Assembly: GCF_019216885.1 (NCBI RefSeq)
Contig: NZ_JAAQRC020000001.1
Location: 1,860,001-1,924,000 of the forward strand
DNA from: Methylobacterium sp. SyP6R
GTDB lineage: Bacteria; Pseudomonadota; Alphaproteobacteria; Rhizobiales; Beijerinckiaceae
Direction: 5' to 3'
Length of the DNA stretch: 64,000 nucleotides
Numbering within the stretch: position 1 is the first letter of the stretch; the number at the start of each line of letters is the position of its first letter. Below, one piece after another: positions 51,305 through 60,315 of this stretch. A program made the position numbers and the translations under genes. Under the pieces are notes generated by a model that saw only the letters and a program-made list of their open reading frames with translations, was not told the origin of the DNA and ran no database searches.

Positions 51305-52171
51305 TCAGCCCTTCGCCAGCAGCGCCTCGATCTCCTGCTTGAGCGCGTCGCGCAGCTCCGGCCGCTCCAGGCCGTAGGCGAGGTTGGCGACCAGGAAGCC
51401 GAGCTTCGAGCCGGTGTCGTAGGTCTTGCCGCGATAGTGCATGCCGTAGAACTTCTGCGTCTCCGACAGGCGCTTCATGCCGTCGGTGAGCTGGATCTCG
51501 CCGCCCGCCCCGCGCTCGCCGCGCTCGAGGATCGAGAAGATCTCCGGCTGGAGGATGTAGCGGCCCGAGATGATGTAGTTCGACGGCGCGGTGCCCTTCG
51601 CCGGCTTCTCCACCATGCCGGTGATCTCGAAGGTGTCGCCGTATTCCTGGCCGACGCTGACGATGCCGTACTGGTGGGTCTGGTCGGGGGCGACCTCCTC
51701 GACGGCGATGATGTTGCCGCCGTGCTGCTCGTAGGCCTTGAGCATCTGCACCATGCTGCCGCGGCTGAGCATGTCGGGCAGGATCACCGCGAAGGGCTCG
51801 TCGCCGACGATCTCGCGGGCGCACCACACCGCGTGGCCGAGGCCGAGCGGTTCCTGCTGGCGGGTGAAGCTGGTCTGGCCGGCGGCGGGCAGGTCCTTCT
51901 TCAGAGCCTCGTAGGCCTCCGTCTTGCCGCGCTCCTGCAGCGTGCGGTCGAGCTCGTAGGACATATCGAAATGGTCCTCGATCACCGCCTTGCCGCGGCC
52001 GGTGACGAAGATGAAATGCTCGATTCCCGCCTCCCGGGCCTCGTCGACCACGTGCTGGACCACCGGACGATCGACGACCGTCAGCATCTCCTTGGGCACC
52101 GCCTTGGTCGCCGGCAGGAAACGGGTGCCGAGACCGGCGACCGGGAGGACGGCTTTGCGAATGCGTTTCAT
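51305..52171 (-). CDS. galU: UTP-glucose-1-phosphate uridylyltransferase
   Basis: A 288-residue nucleotidyltransferase with the N-terminal KAVLPVAGLGTRFLPATKAVPKEML (nucleotide loop and catalytic Lys), QQEPLGLGHAVWCA, FAVILPDMLSR (metal-binding Asp) and GKTYDTGSKLGFLVANLAYGL. It makes UDP-glucose for exopolysaccharide, LPS and glucan synthesis. It diverges from galE, 179 bases between the two starts. Confidence 0.97.
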   Translation of the reverse strand: MKRIRKAVLPVAGLGTRFLPATKAVPKEMLTVVDRPVVQHVVDEAREAGIEHFIFVTGRGKAVIEDHFDMSYELDRTLQERGKTEAYEALKKDLPAAGQTSFTRQQEPLGLGHAVWCAREIVGDEPFAVILPDMLSRGSMVQMLKAYEQHGGNIIAVEEVAPDQTHQYGIVSVGQEYGDTFEITGMVEKPAKGTAPSNYIISGRYILQPEIFSILERGERGAGGEIQLTDGMKRLSETQKFYGMHYRGKTYDTGSKLGFLVANLAYGLERPELRDALKQEIEALLAKG

Positions 52172-52350
52172 CGTGCGTGATCCAGTGAACACCGAGGAGC
52201 TGCCGGACCGCCCGGCGGGGACGGCCATCCCCGGGCATCTCACGCCCGGCGGACATCCTCCCCCGGGCACCCTTGCCACCGGACAGCTTAATTGACGCTG
52301 AAGCATTGCGGGATATGGATCAACCCGTCTCACGCCGGGGAGCGGACGGA

Positions 52351-53343
52351 ATGGCGGTACTTGTCACGGGTGGCGCGGGCTATATCGGCAGCCACATGGT
52401 GCTCGCCCTGATCGACGCCGGACACGAGGAAGTCGTGGTCCTCGACGATCTCTCCACCGGCTTCGATTGGGCGCTGCCGCCGGAAGTCACGCTGGTGCGC
52501 GGCGACGTCGCCGACCAGACCTTGGTGGCCGAGACCATCCGCCGGCACAAGATCGACGCGCTCGCGCACTTCGCCGCCAAGATCGTGGTGCCGGATTCGG
52601 TCTCCGATCCCCTCGGTTACTACCTCGCCAACACGGTCAAGTCGCGCGCGCTGATCGAGGCGGCGATCGGCGCGGGCGTGCGCCACGTGATCTTCTCCTC
52701 GACCGCCGCGGTCTACGGCGAGCCGTCGGTCGTGCCGGTGCCCGAGGACCTGACGCCGAACCCGATCAACCCCTATGGCCGCTCGAAGCTGATGACCGAG
52801 TGGATGCTGGAGGACGCCGCCCGCGCCCACGGCATCAGCACCGTGGTGTTGCGCTACTTCAACGTGGCGGGCGCCGATCCGCGCGGGCGTTCGGGCCAGT
52901 CGACCCCCAACGCCACCCATCTCATCAAGGTCGCCACGCAAGCCGCCCTCGGCAAGCGCGGCCAGCTGGAAGTGTTCGGCACCGACTATCCGACCCCGGA
53001 CGGCTCGTGCCTGCGCGACTACATCCAGGTCTCCGACCTGGCGCAAGCCCACCTCGTCGCGCTCAACCACCTGCGCGGAGGGGGGACAAGCCTGACGCTC
53101 AATTGCGGCTACGGCCGCGGCTATTCGGTGCTGGAGGTGATCGACGTGGTGAAGTCGGTCTCCGGCGTCGATTTCCCGGTCAAGCTGTCGCCGCGCCGGG
53201 CCGGCGACCCGTCGCGGATCGTCGCCGGAGCCGACCGGATCCGGGCCGAACTCGGCTGGGTGCCGCAGCACGACGACCTGCGCGAGATCGTCACCCAGGC
53301 GCTGGCCTGGGAAGAGGCTCTGGGCCGGCGCAACCGGGTCTGA
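52351..53343 (+). CDS. galE: UDP-glucose 4-epimerase
   Basis: A 330-residue extended short-chain dehydrogenase: MAVLVTGGAGYIGSHMVLAL (NAD-binding GxxGxxG), FSSTAAVYGEPSVVPVPED, Tyr142-x3-Lys146 in PYGRSKLM, and the family VVLRYFNVAGADPRGRSGQ. It interconverts UDP-glucose and UDP-galactose. GGGGAG eight bases before ATG 52351 decides the start over 52315. The transglycosylase gene follows after three bases. Confidence 0.95.
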   Translation: MAVLVTGGAGYIGSHMVLALIDAGHEEVVVLDDLSTGFDWALPPEVTLVRGDVADQTLVAETIRRHKIDALAHFAAKIVVPDSVSDPLGYYLANTVKSRALIEAAIGAGVRHVIFSSTAAVYGEPSVVPVPEDLTPNPINPYGRSKLMTEWMLEDAARAHGISTVVLRYFNVAGADPRGRSGQSTPNATHLIKVATQAALGKRGQLEVFGTDYPTPDGSCLRDYIQVSDLAQAHLVALNHLRGGGTSLTLNCGYGRGYSVLEVIDVVKSVSGVDFPVKLSPRRAGDPSRIVAGADRIRAELGWVPQHDDLREIVTQALAWEEALGRRNRV

Positions 53344-53346
53344 TCG

Positions 53347-54528
53347 ATGCCCCAGACCCGGTTCGTCCTGCGCAGCGTTCTGGCCCTCGGCGCCGTCCTG
53401 GTCCTCGCCGCGCCCGTCGGCGCGGGCGATTTCCGGGCCTTCGTCGAGGAATTATGGCCGGCGGCCCAATCGCGAAAGGTGTCGCGGGCGACCTTCGACG
53501 CCGCGTTCCGGGGCGTCACCCCGGACCCGGCGGTGCTGGCGCGCCTGCGCCGCCAGGGCGAGTTCGGCCGCCCGGTCTGGGAGTACCTGACCGGCGCCGT
53601 CTCGCCCGGCCGCATCGCCCGCGGACGGGCGGAAGCCGCGCGCCGCGCCGAGACCCTGGCGGCGATCGAGGCGCAGTATGGCGTGCCCGGCCCGGTCCTG
53701 CTCGCCTTCTGGGGCATCGAATCGGATTTCGGCGCCAGCGCCGGCACGATGCCGGTGATCCGGGCGCTCGCCACCCTGGCCGAGGCGCGCCATCGCGGCG
53801 AGCTTTTTCGCGATGAACTCCTGGCCGCTCTGGAGATCCTCGAGCACCACGACGTGACGCCGGAGCGGATGCGCGGCTCCTGGGCCGGCGCGATGGGCCA
53901 GACGCAGTTCCTGCCCTCGGCCTACCTGAAGGCGGCGGTCGATTTCGACGGCGACGGGCGGCGCGACATCTGGGATTCGGCGCCGGACGCGCTCGCCTCG
54001 ATCGCGCATTTCCTCAACCAGGCCGGCTGGCGCCGCGACCTGCCCTGGGGCGTCGCCGTGACCCTGCCGGCAGGGTTCGACCTCGCGCGCTACCGCGGAC
54101 CGCTCGCAGACTTCGCCGGCCGCGGCGTGCGGACCCTCGACGGCGCGCCCCTGCCCGATCAGGGCGAGGCGAGCCTGTTCCTGCCTGGCGGCGTCGGCGG
54201 GCCGGCCTTCCTGATCACCGCCAATTTCGAGGCGATCCGCGCCTACAACACCTCGGATTCCTACGCGCTCGCGGTCGGCCACTTCTCCGACCGGATCGCC
54301 GGCGGACCGCCGCTCGCCGCGCCCTGGCCGACCGGGCCGCGCCTCGACCAGGCCGGGCTCACCGCGCTCCAGCGCGGGCTCTCCGCCCGCGCGCTCTACG
54401 ACGGCCCGTTCGACGGAAGGGCCGGCCCCAAGCTCCGCGAGGCGGTGCGGCGCTACCAGATCGCCGCCGGGCTGCCGGCGGACGGCTACGCCACCCCTGC
54501 CCTGCTGGAGCACGTGAAGGCGCGCTGA
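53347..54528 (+). CDS. lytic murein transglycosylase, MltB family, with peptidoglycan-binding domain
   Basis: A 393-residue exported protein: a signal peptide (SVLALGAVLVLAAPVGAG), the MltB/SLT-2 catalytic domain with Glu125 in LAFWGIESDFGAS and the GSWAGAMGQTQFLPSAYLKAAVDFDGDGRRDIWDS segment, and a C-terminal PG-binding domain (LTALQRGLSARALYDGPFDGRAGPKLREAVRRYQIAAGLPADG). It cleaves glycan strands with formation of 1,6-anhydro ends in the periplasm. It is coupled to galE, consistent with envelope biogenesis. Confidence 0.94.
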   Translation: MPQTRFVLRSVLALGAVLVLAAPVGAGDFRAFVEELWPAAQSRKVSRATFDAAFRGVTPDPAVLARLRRQGEFGRPVWEYLTGAVSPGRIARGRAEAARRAETLAAIEAQYGVPGPVLLAFWGIESDFGASAGTMPVIRALATLAEARHRGELFRDELLAALEILEHHDVTPERMRGSWAGAMGQTQFLPSAYLKAAVDFDGDGRRDIWDSAPDALASIAHFLNQAGWRRDLPWGVAVTLPAGFDLARYRGPLADFAGRGVRTLDGAPLPDQGEASLFLPGGVGGPAFLITANFEAIRAYNTSDSYALAVGHFSDRIAGGPPLAAPWPTGPRLDQAGLTALQRGLSARALYDGPFDGRAGPKLREAVRRYQIAAGLPADGYATPALLEHVKAR

Positions 54529-54579
54529 TCGTCCGAGGGCCTGTTCGATCGAGGGGACCGACCTCGAACCCTCCATCGT

Positions 54580-54716
54580 CATCCTGGGCCCCGGCGCAGC
54601 CGGGAGCCCGGGATCCAGAGCCGCCGACGTGGAAGGGAAAGGCGGTACGCATTCCGCTTCATCCTGCATCGTCAGCGGTTATGGCTCCCGGGTTCCGCTG
54701 CGCGGCCCCAGGATGA
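54580..54716. repeat. 137-bp palindromic-ended repeat, copy 2
   Basis: Ends CATCCTGGG (54580-54588) and CCCAGGATG (54708-54716) are inverted; the interior (TCGTCAGCGGTTATGGCTCC, GGGTTCCGCTGCGCGG) matches copy 1 at 23171-23306. Compared with copy 1, a C-to-T change in one end is matched by G-to-A in the other. It fills most of the 330-base gap before the aldolase gene, which otherwise holds only that gene's leader. Confidence 0.8.
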
Positions 54717-54858
54717 TGGGGTGAGGTGGCGATGTCGGTGCCAGATCGACGGGTGCACCCGATCGAACACGCTCCGAGGCCTCGTGAAGCCTCGATCCTC
54801 ATGGACAAGCGGGGCCGGCTTCCCCAGGATCCGCCGCGACGAAGGAGACACGCACATC

Positions 54859-55656
54859 ATGGCTCACGCATTGGGCGCGCCGGCCGGCGAGCGGATTCCG
54901 GACGGCCTCAACCAGCCCGACCTCGCCGGGCCCGAGGTGCGCCGCGCCAAGGAGGATCTGGCGGCCTGCTTCCGCATGGCGGCGCGCCACGGCCTCGAAG
55001 AGGGCATCTGCAACCACTTCTCGGCGATGGTGCCGGGCTACGACGACCTCTTCCTCGTCAACCCCTACGGCTACGCCTTCGCGGAACTGACCGCCTCGAA
55101 GCTCCTGGTCTGCGACTTCCACGGCAACGTCGTCTCCGGCGAGGGCCAGCCGGAGGCCACCGCCTTCTACATCCATGCCCGCCTGCACCAGCGCATCCCG
55201 CGGGCGCGGGTGGCGTTCCACACCCACATGCCTTACGCCACCGCCCTCTCGATGACCGAGGGCGATCCGCTGATCTTCGCCGGGCAGACCTCGCTCAAGT
55301 TCTACGGCCGCACCGCCTTCGACCGGAACTACAACGGGCTCGCCCTCGATTCCGCCGAGGGCGACCGCATCGCCGACAGCGTCGGCGAGGCCGACATCGT
55401 GTTCATGAAGAACCACGGCGTGATGGTGCTCGCCCCCACCATCGCGGAGGCCTGGGACGACCTCTACTACCTGGAGCGTGCCGCGGAGGTGCAGGTGCTC
55501 GCCCTCTCGACCGGCCGCTCGGTCCTGCCGGTCGCGTCCGCCATCGCCGAGGCGGCCTCCCGCCAGATGCGCGAGGGCGATCCGGAATCGGCCCGCCTCC
55601 ACCTCGCCTCGATCCGCCGGCGGCTCGACCGGGAGGAGCCGGATTACGCGGAGTGA
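54859..55656 (+). CDS. class II aldolase/adducin family protein
   Basis: A 265-residue protein with LAACFRMAARHGLEEGICNHFSAMVPG (phosphate-site half), LVNPYGYAFAELTASKLLVCD, the metal-binding pair His121/His123 in AFHTHMPYATALSM, and His186 in MKNHGVMVLAPTIAEAWDDLYYLERA. Family members cleave or epimerise sugar phosphates or dehydrate related compounds; the exact reaction is not readable. It stands at the edge of a sugar-acid type cluster. Upstream in-frame ATGs lack the GAAGGAGACACGC ribosome site seen before 54859. Confidence 0.87.
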   Translation: MAHALGAPAGERIPDGLNQPDLAGPEVRRAKEDLAACFRMAARHGLEEGICNHFSAMVPGYDDLFLVNPYGYAFAELTASKLLVCDFHGNVVSGEGQPEATAFYIHARLHQRIPRARVAFHTHMPYATALSMTEGDPLIFAGQTSLKFYGRTAFDRNYNGLALDSAEGDRIADSVGEADIVFMKNHGVMVLAPTIAEAWDDLYYLERAAEVQVLALSTGRSVLPVASAIAEAASRQMREGDPESARLHLASIRRRLDREEPDYAE

Positions 55657-56078
55657 TCCTGGCGGGGCGCCGGGGCCAGCATCCACAGGGCGATGACCGC
55701 CAGCACCCCGGCGCTCATCCCGTGCAGGGCCACCTGCCACCAGGCCGCCGTGCCGGCGGACAGGATGAGGGCGAGGTCGCAGGCCGGGATCGCGAGGCTT
55801 CCCGCCAGCACGATCATCACGGCGCGCCGGGTCGAGAGCAGGCTGAGGCCGGCGAGATGGAGCGCCAGGGCTGCGTCCCGCGCGCCGATCGCCCTGAGAT
55901 AAGTCCGGCCGATCCCTTCGGGCTCCGGCACGCCGTAGATCAGCGCGCCGAGCGCGGGCGTCGCCAGTAAGACGCCGCCCAGCGCCAGAAAGACCAGCGC
56001 CATGGCCAGCACGATCCAGAGGCGCAGGTCGGAGGGGGAGAGGCGGCCGTCTCCGGTCGCGAGGTGTCGTCGGTCCAT
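55644..56078 (-). CDS. DUF4267-type small membrane protein
   Basis: A 144-residue protein with four hydrophobic segments: LWIVLAMALVFLALGGVLLATPALGALIYG, ALALHLAGLSLLS, AVMIVLAGSLAIPACDLALIL and WWQVALHGMSAGVLAVIALWML. The GIGRTYLRAIGARDAALAL motif between helices 1 and 2 is characteristic of the DUF4267 family, function unknown. Its stop overlaps the convergent aldolase gene by 13 bases. The internal ATG 56078 is chosen as a start just ahead of the soluble lead. Confidence 0.65.
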   Translation of the reverse strand: MDRRHLATGDGRLSPSDLRLWIVLAMALVFLALGGVLLATPALGALIYGVPEPEGIGRTYLRAIGARDAALALHLAGLSLLSTRRAVMIVLAGSLAIPACDLALILSAGTAAWWQVALHGMSAGVLAVIALWMLAPAPRQDHSA

Positions 56079-56219
56079 GCCGCCGGCATGCCCGAAGGCG
56101 CGGGCCGGTGCCTTCACCTGGGTTGAGAGTCTGTTTCACCGATCGACATGGCCCATCCCGCCTGCACCTCGGGATGAGGTCGCGGGTGGGATGGAAGTGC
56201 GCTCTGCGGTGCAGGTCGG

Positions 56220-57230
56220 TCAGAGTTCCAGAATCGCCTTGATCACCCCCGCCTCCGGCCGCAGCCAGTCGCGAAAGAGCTCCGGCCCGTCGGCCAGCGC
56301 GCCGCGATGGGTGCGGAGCGCCTGGGTCGGCACCCGGCCGGCCTGCATCTGGCGCACCACCTCGGCGAAATCGTCCGGTTGGGCGTTGCGGCTGGCGAAC
56401 AGGGTGGTCTCGCGCTTGTGGAACTCGGGGTCCGAGAACACGATGTCGTCGCGCACCACGCTCACCAGCACGTAGCGCCCGCCATGGCCGACGAAGCCGA
56501 AGCCGCGCTGCATCGCGGCGCGGTTGCCGGTGCAGTCGATCACGCAATCGTAGAAGTCGCCGGACGTGGCGGCGCCCGCCTTCGCCTCGGCCTCGTCGTT
56601 GGCGAGAAGCAGCGCGTCGGCGCCGAGCGAAGCTTGCGTGAAGGCCAGCCGGTCCTCGCGCAGGTCCATGACGGTGACGTGGGCGCCGCGCGCCTTGGCG
56701 AAGATCACCGCCGACATGCCGATCGGCCCGGACCCGACCACCAGCACCCGATCCCCGGCCGCGATGCCGCCGCGCTTCACCCCGTGGGCGCCGATCGCCA
56801 GGAACTCGATCATCGCGGCATCGTCGAGCGGGGTATCACCCACCGGCACCACGTTCTGCGCCGGCACGCTGATCAACTCGGCCATGCCGCCGTCGCAATG
56901 GACGCCGAGCACGCTGATGTTCTGGCAGGCATTGGTGACGCCTTTGCGGCAGGCGACGCAGTGTCCGCAGGAGAGATACGGCACGATGTAGCAGTTCTGG
57001 CCTGCCGTGAGGCCGCTGCCGGCCGGCGCCTGCTCGATCGTTCCGGAGAGCTCGTGGCCCATCACCCGCGGATATTGCAGGAACGGGTGCTTGCCCTGGT
57101 AGATGTGGAAATCCGTGCCGCAGATGCCGACCCGGCGGATGCGCACCAGCGCCTCGCCCTCGGCCGGGACCGGCTCCGGCCGCTCGGTCAGCCGCAGCCG
57201 GCCCGGCTCGTCGCAGAGGAGCACCTTCAT
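56220..57230 (-). CDS. zinc-dependent alcohol dehydrogenase, L-gulonate/L-galactonate-5-dehydrogenase-like
   Basis: A 336-residue medium-chain dehydrogenase. The catalytic zinc ligands are Cys37 (GICGTDFHIYQG) and His59-Glu60 (MGHELSG). The structural zinc loop has Cys88, 91, 94 and 102 (SCGHCVACRKGVTNAC). The NAD site is VLVVGSGPIGMSAVIFAKARGA. It resembles RspB/YjjN-type enzymes that oxidise L-gulonate or L-galactonate. The neighbouring hexuronate reductase makes that substrate class plausible, but it is inference. It lies 219 bases downstream of the transporter operon. Confidence 0.85.
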   Translation of the reverse strand: MKVLLCDEPGRLRLTERPEPVPAEGEALVRIRRVGICGTDFHIYQGKHPFLQYPRVMGHELSGTIEQAPAGSGLTAGQNCYIVPYLSCGHCVACRKGVTNACQNISVLGVHCDGGMAELISVPAQNVVPVGDTPLDDAAMIEFLAIGAHGVKRGGIAAGDRVLVVGSGPIGMSAVIFAKARGAHVTVMDLREDRLAFTQASLGADALLLANDEAEAKAGAATSGDFYDCVIDCTGNRAAMQRGFGFVGHGGRYVLVSVVRDDIVFSDPEFHKRETTLFASRNAQPDDFAEVVRQMQAGRVPTQALRTHRGALADGPELFRDWLRPEAGVIKAILEL

Positions 57231-57292
57231 GGGATGGGTCTTTCGAGGGTAGAGATTTGGGAAAGGGCTGGTGGTGCGAAGATGAGGCTTCT

Positions 57293-57395
57293 CCCCTCCC
57301 CCTTGTGGGGAGGGGTGAGGGGGTGGGGGTGGTGCCGGATAAGGCTCAGCGGTGCCTTCTGCACCACCCCCACCCCTAACCCCTCCCCACAACTT
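57293..57395. repeat. palindromic repeat between the dehydrogenase and the transporter
   Basis: The hairpin CCCCTCCCC/GGGGAGGGG (57293-57315) is followed by a long inverted repeat GGTGGGGGTGGTGC (57322-57335) / GCACCACCCCCACC (57361-57374). A CCCCTCCCCAC flank follows. It is noncoding and likely punctuates the operon between binding protein and dehydrogenase. Confidence 0.75.
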
Positions 57396-57449
57396 GCCGC
57401 GATACCGGGCAAGCCCGGGATCGCCTGGGGAGTGGAAGTGCCCTCTCGA

Positions 57450-58232
57450 CTACGCCAGCATCTCGGGCGGCAGGTCGCTGCCGTGGTACGTCTTGTAGAT
57501 CGTGTTGAGCTTGCCGTTGCGCAGGTTCTTGTGCACCCACTCGTTCAGCGCCGTCTGGAGCTTGCCCTCGCCCTTGCGGATGCCGATCGCGTAGGGGAAC
57601 GTCCGCATCACGATCTTGGTCTCGAACGGCGCCGGGGGCTTGCGGGCATTGGCGGTGTTCATGACCTGCGGCGAGGTCGCCACCATGTCGACCTGGCCCG
57701 AGACCATCGCGGTGATGAGCGTGGCGTCGTCGTCGTAGCGCACCATCTGGGCGCCCTGGGCGCGATTGGTCGCCTCCTTGTCGTTGGTGCTGCCGCGGGT
57801 GGTGCCGAGGCGCTTGCCGACGACGGCCGCGTAATCCTTGACCTCGCGGTCCTTCGGGCCGGCGATCACCGCCTGGATCACCCCGTAGGGGTCCGAGAAG
57901 TCGATCACCTTCTGGCGCTCCTCGTTCACGCTGAACGAGGCGATGACCATGTCGGCCTTGCCGGTGAGCAGGAACGGCACCCGGTTCGGGCTCGTGACCT
58001 GCACGATCTCCAGCGGCAACTCCCAGTCGGCGGCGAGCAGCCGGGCGGTCTCGACGTCGGAGCCGGTCGGCTGCATCGCGGCATCGGTCATGCCGAAGGG
58101 CGGCGAGCCGAGATCGAGGGCGACGAGCAGCTTCTTGCGGCTCCTGATCGTGTCGAGCGTGTCGGCGAGCGCCGGCATCGCCAGGGTGGACGCGGCCGCG
58201 AGGCCGCCGGCCAGGAAGGTCCTGCGCTTCAT
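57450..58232 (-). CDS. polar-amino-acid-type ABC transporter substrate-binding protein
   Basis: A 260-residue protein with a twin-Arg-like signal (MKRRTFLAGGLAAASTLAMPALA) and an SBP_bac_3 fold: TIRSRKKLLVALDLGSPPFGMTDAAMQPTGSDVETARLLAADW, VTSPNRVPFLLTGKADMVIASFSVNEERQKVIDFSDPYG, and the RLGTTRGSTND hinge. The family binds amino acids, but opines, sugar acids and related anions are also known ligands. It is the fourth transporter gene of the minus-strand operon. Confidence 0.92.
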   Translation of the reverse strand: MKRRTFLAGGLAAASTLAMPALADTLDTIRSRKKLLVALDLGSPPFGMTDAAMQPTGSDVETARLLAADWELPLEIVQVTSPNRVPFLLTGKADMVIASFSVNEERQKVIDFSDPYGVIQAVIAGPKDREVKDYAAVVGKRLGTTRGSTNDKEATNRAQGAQMVRYDDDATLITAMVSGQVDMVATSPQVMNTANARKPPAPFETKIVMRTFPYAIGIRKGEGKLQTALNEWVHKNLRNGKLNTIYKTYHGSDLPPEMLA

Positions 58233-58251
58233 CCCCAAAACTCCTTCTTGA

Positions 58252-58980
58252 TCACAGCCCGCTGCCGACGAAGTCGCGCAATTCGGGCGTGCGTGGGTTG
58301 TCGAGGTCGCGGCCGGCCAGGGTCTCCCAGACCCGGCCCTGGCGCATGTAGATGACGGTGCCGGCGACGCGCCGGGCAAAGCCCATCTCGTGGGTGACCA
58401 GGATCATGGTCATGCCGCCGCGGGCGAGATCCTCCATGACCTTCAGCACCTCCGAGGTCAGCTGCGGGTCGAGGGCGGAGGTGACCTCGTCGAACAGCAT
58501 CACCTGCGGCTGCATGGCGAGCGACCGGGCGATGGCGACCCGCTGCTGCTGCCCGCCCGACAATTGCTCGGGATAGTGCTCGGCCTTCTCGGCCAAGCCG
58601 ACCCGGGTCAGGCACGCCATCGCCAGGTCGCGGGCCTCGGCCCGCTTGAGGCCCTTCACGCAGGTCGGCGCCAGCATGATGTTCTGAAGGGCCGTCAGGT
58701 GCGGGAAGAGGTTGTAGCTCTGGAAGACGATGCCGACCGAGAGCCGCAGCGCCCGCTTGTCGAGGTTGGGCGAATGGATCGCGTGACCGCAAACCTCGAT
58801 CGCCCCCTCCTCGATCGTCTCGAGCGCGTTGATGCAGCGGAGCGCCGTCGACTTGCCGGAACCGGACTGGCCGATCAGCGCCACCACCTCGCCGCGGCCG
58901 ACCTCGAACGAGACGCCGTCCAAGACTTTCAGCGGGCCGAAGCTCTTGTGGACGTTGGCAAGCTTAACGACGGCCGACAT
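58252..58980 (-). CDS. polar-amino-acid-type ABC transporter ATP-binding protein
   Basis: A 242-residue GlnQ-like ATPase: Walker A GQSGSGKST (37-45), Q-loop IVFQSYNLFPHLTALQN, signature LSGGQQQR, Walker B VMLFDEVTSALDPQL and switch His in LVTHEMGFARRVAG. It powers the importer encoded on both sides. Its start overlaps the permease gene by 17 bases. Confidence 0.95.
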   Translation of the reverse strand: MSAVVKLANVHKSFGPLKVLDGVSFEVGRGEVVALIGQSGSGKSTALRCINALETIEEGAIEVCGHAIHSPNLDKRALRLSVGIVFQSYNLFPHLTALQNIMLAPTCVKGLKRAEARDLAMACLTRVGLAEKAEHYPEQLSGGQQQRVAIARSLAMQPQVMLFDEVTSALDPQLTSEVLKVMEDLARGGMTMILVTHEMGFARRVAGTVIYMRQGRVWETLAGRDLDNPRTPELRDFVGSGL

Positions 58981-59617
58981 TGAGCCTCCTCTCCAGCCCG
59001 CGGCTCCAGGCCGACAGCGGATAGCAGATGGCGAAGTAGAACAGCGCCACGGTCACGAAGATGATGAAGGGCTGGAAGATCGAGTTGTTGATGAGCTTGC
59101 CGGCCTGCGACAATTCCACGAAGCCGACGACCGAGGCGAGCGAGGTGTTCTTGACGATCTGGACCAAGAAGCCCACCGTCGGAGCGGTGGCGAGCCGCAT
59201 CGCCTGCGGCAGCACCACCCGGGTCAGGCGCTGCCAGCGCGACAGGGCCAGGCACTCGGCGGCCTCCCACTGGGTCTTCGGCACCGCCTCGATGCAGCCG
59301 CGCCAGATCTCGCCGAGGAAGCCCGAGGCGTAGATGGTGAGCCCGGCGCCCGCCGCGATCAGCGCCGGCAGCTGGTCGAAGCCCGCGATGGCAAGGCCGA
59401 AATAGATCATGAACAGCAGGATCAGGAGCGGCGTGCCCTGCACCACCTGCACGTAGGCCGTGGCCAGGCCGCGCAGGACGCGGTTGCGGGAGATGCGCGC
59501 GAGTGCCACGCCGAATCCGAGGAGGCCGCCGCCGAGGAAGGCGATGGCGGAGAGCGCCAGCGTCCAGCCGGCGGCCTGGAGCAGGAACCAGAGGTGCTGG
59601 GGTCCGAAAGTGGGCAT
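58964..59617 (-). CDS. polar-amino-acid-type ABC transporter permease 1
   Basis: A 217-residue His/Glu/Gln/Arg-type permease with FLLQAAGWTLALSAIAFLGGGLLGFGVALARIS, VVQGTPLLILLFMIYFGL and the EAA loop WEAAECLALSRWQRLTRVVLPQAMR. It forms the membrane channel with permease 2. It is separated from that gene by 14 bases. Confidence 0.93.
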   Translation of the reverse strand: MPTFGPQHLWFLLQAAGWTLALSAIAFLGGGLLGFGVALARISRNRVLRGLATAYVQVVQGTPLLILLFMIYFGLAIAGFDQLPALIAAGAGLTIYASGFLGEIWRGCIEAVPKTQWEAAECLALSRWQRLTRVVLPQAMRLATAPTVGFLVQIVKNTSLASVVGFVELSQAGKLINNSIFQPFIIFVTVALFYFAICYPLSAWSRGLERRLNVGRR

Positions 59618-59631
59618 CGATCCCCTCCCCG

Positions 59632-60315
59632 CTAGAGCGCCGTGCCGAGCTTGCGCCGGCGGGTGAAGACGAGTTGCCCGAAGCCCCAGAAGGCTCCGCG
59701 CACCACGAAGGACAGGGCGAGGTAGACGAGGCCGACGACGATGTAGGTCTCGAAGCTGCGGAAGGTGTCGGACTGGATGCGGTTGGCCACCGCCGTCAGC
59801 TCCTCGGCCGAGATCTGCGAGCAGATCGAGGATGCGAGCATCAGCAGCACGTACTGGCTGACGAGGGCCGGGTAGACCCGCTCGATCGCCGGGCGTAAGA
59901 CCACGTGCCAGTAGATCTGGCGGCGGTTGAGCCCCAGGCACTCGCCGGCCTCGACCTGCGCCTTATGAATGCTCTCGATCCCGGCGCGCATGATCTCGCA
60001 GGTATAGGCCACCACGTTGACGACGAGAGCCAGCACCGCCGCGATGGTGGCGTCGACCCGCAGGCCCAGCACCGCGATGCCGAAATAGACCAGGAAGATC
60101 TGGACGAGCAGCGGCGTGTTGCGGATCACCTCGACATAGGCGCCGACGACCCGCTGGAGCCAGGGCGGCCCGTCGGCCCGGGCGATGGCGCAGAGCGCGC
60201 CGCCGATGAAACCCAGAACCGTCGCCACGCCCGACAGCTGGAGCGTCAGCCAGACGCCGGCGGCGAAGTCGCGCCAGTACGGCAGCAGGGACGCGAAGTC
60301 GAACTGGTAGGTCAT
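59632..60315 (-). CDS. polar-amino-acid-type ABC transporter permease 2
   Basis: A 227-residue permease: FAAGVWLTLQLSGVATVLGFIGGALCAIARADG, VIRNTPLLVQIFLVYFGIAVLG, and the EAA loop QVEAGECLGLNRRQIYWHVVLRPAIERVYPAL. Its ATG overlaps the stop of the upstream reductase gene by four bases, tying transporter and enzyme synthesis together. Confidence 0.93.
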   Translation of the reverse strand: MTYQFDFASLLPYWRDFAAGVWLTLQLSGVATVLGFIGGALCAIARADGPPWLQRVVGAYVEVIRNTPLLVQIFLVYFGIAVLGLRVDATIAAVLALVVNVVAYTCEIMRAGIESIHKAQVEAGECLGLNRRQIYWHVVLRPAIERVYPALVSQYVLLMLASSICSQISAEELTAVANRIQSDTFRSFETYIVVGLVYLALSFVVRGAFWGFGQLVFTRRRKLGTAL

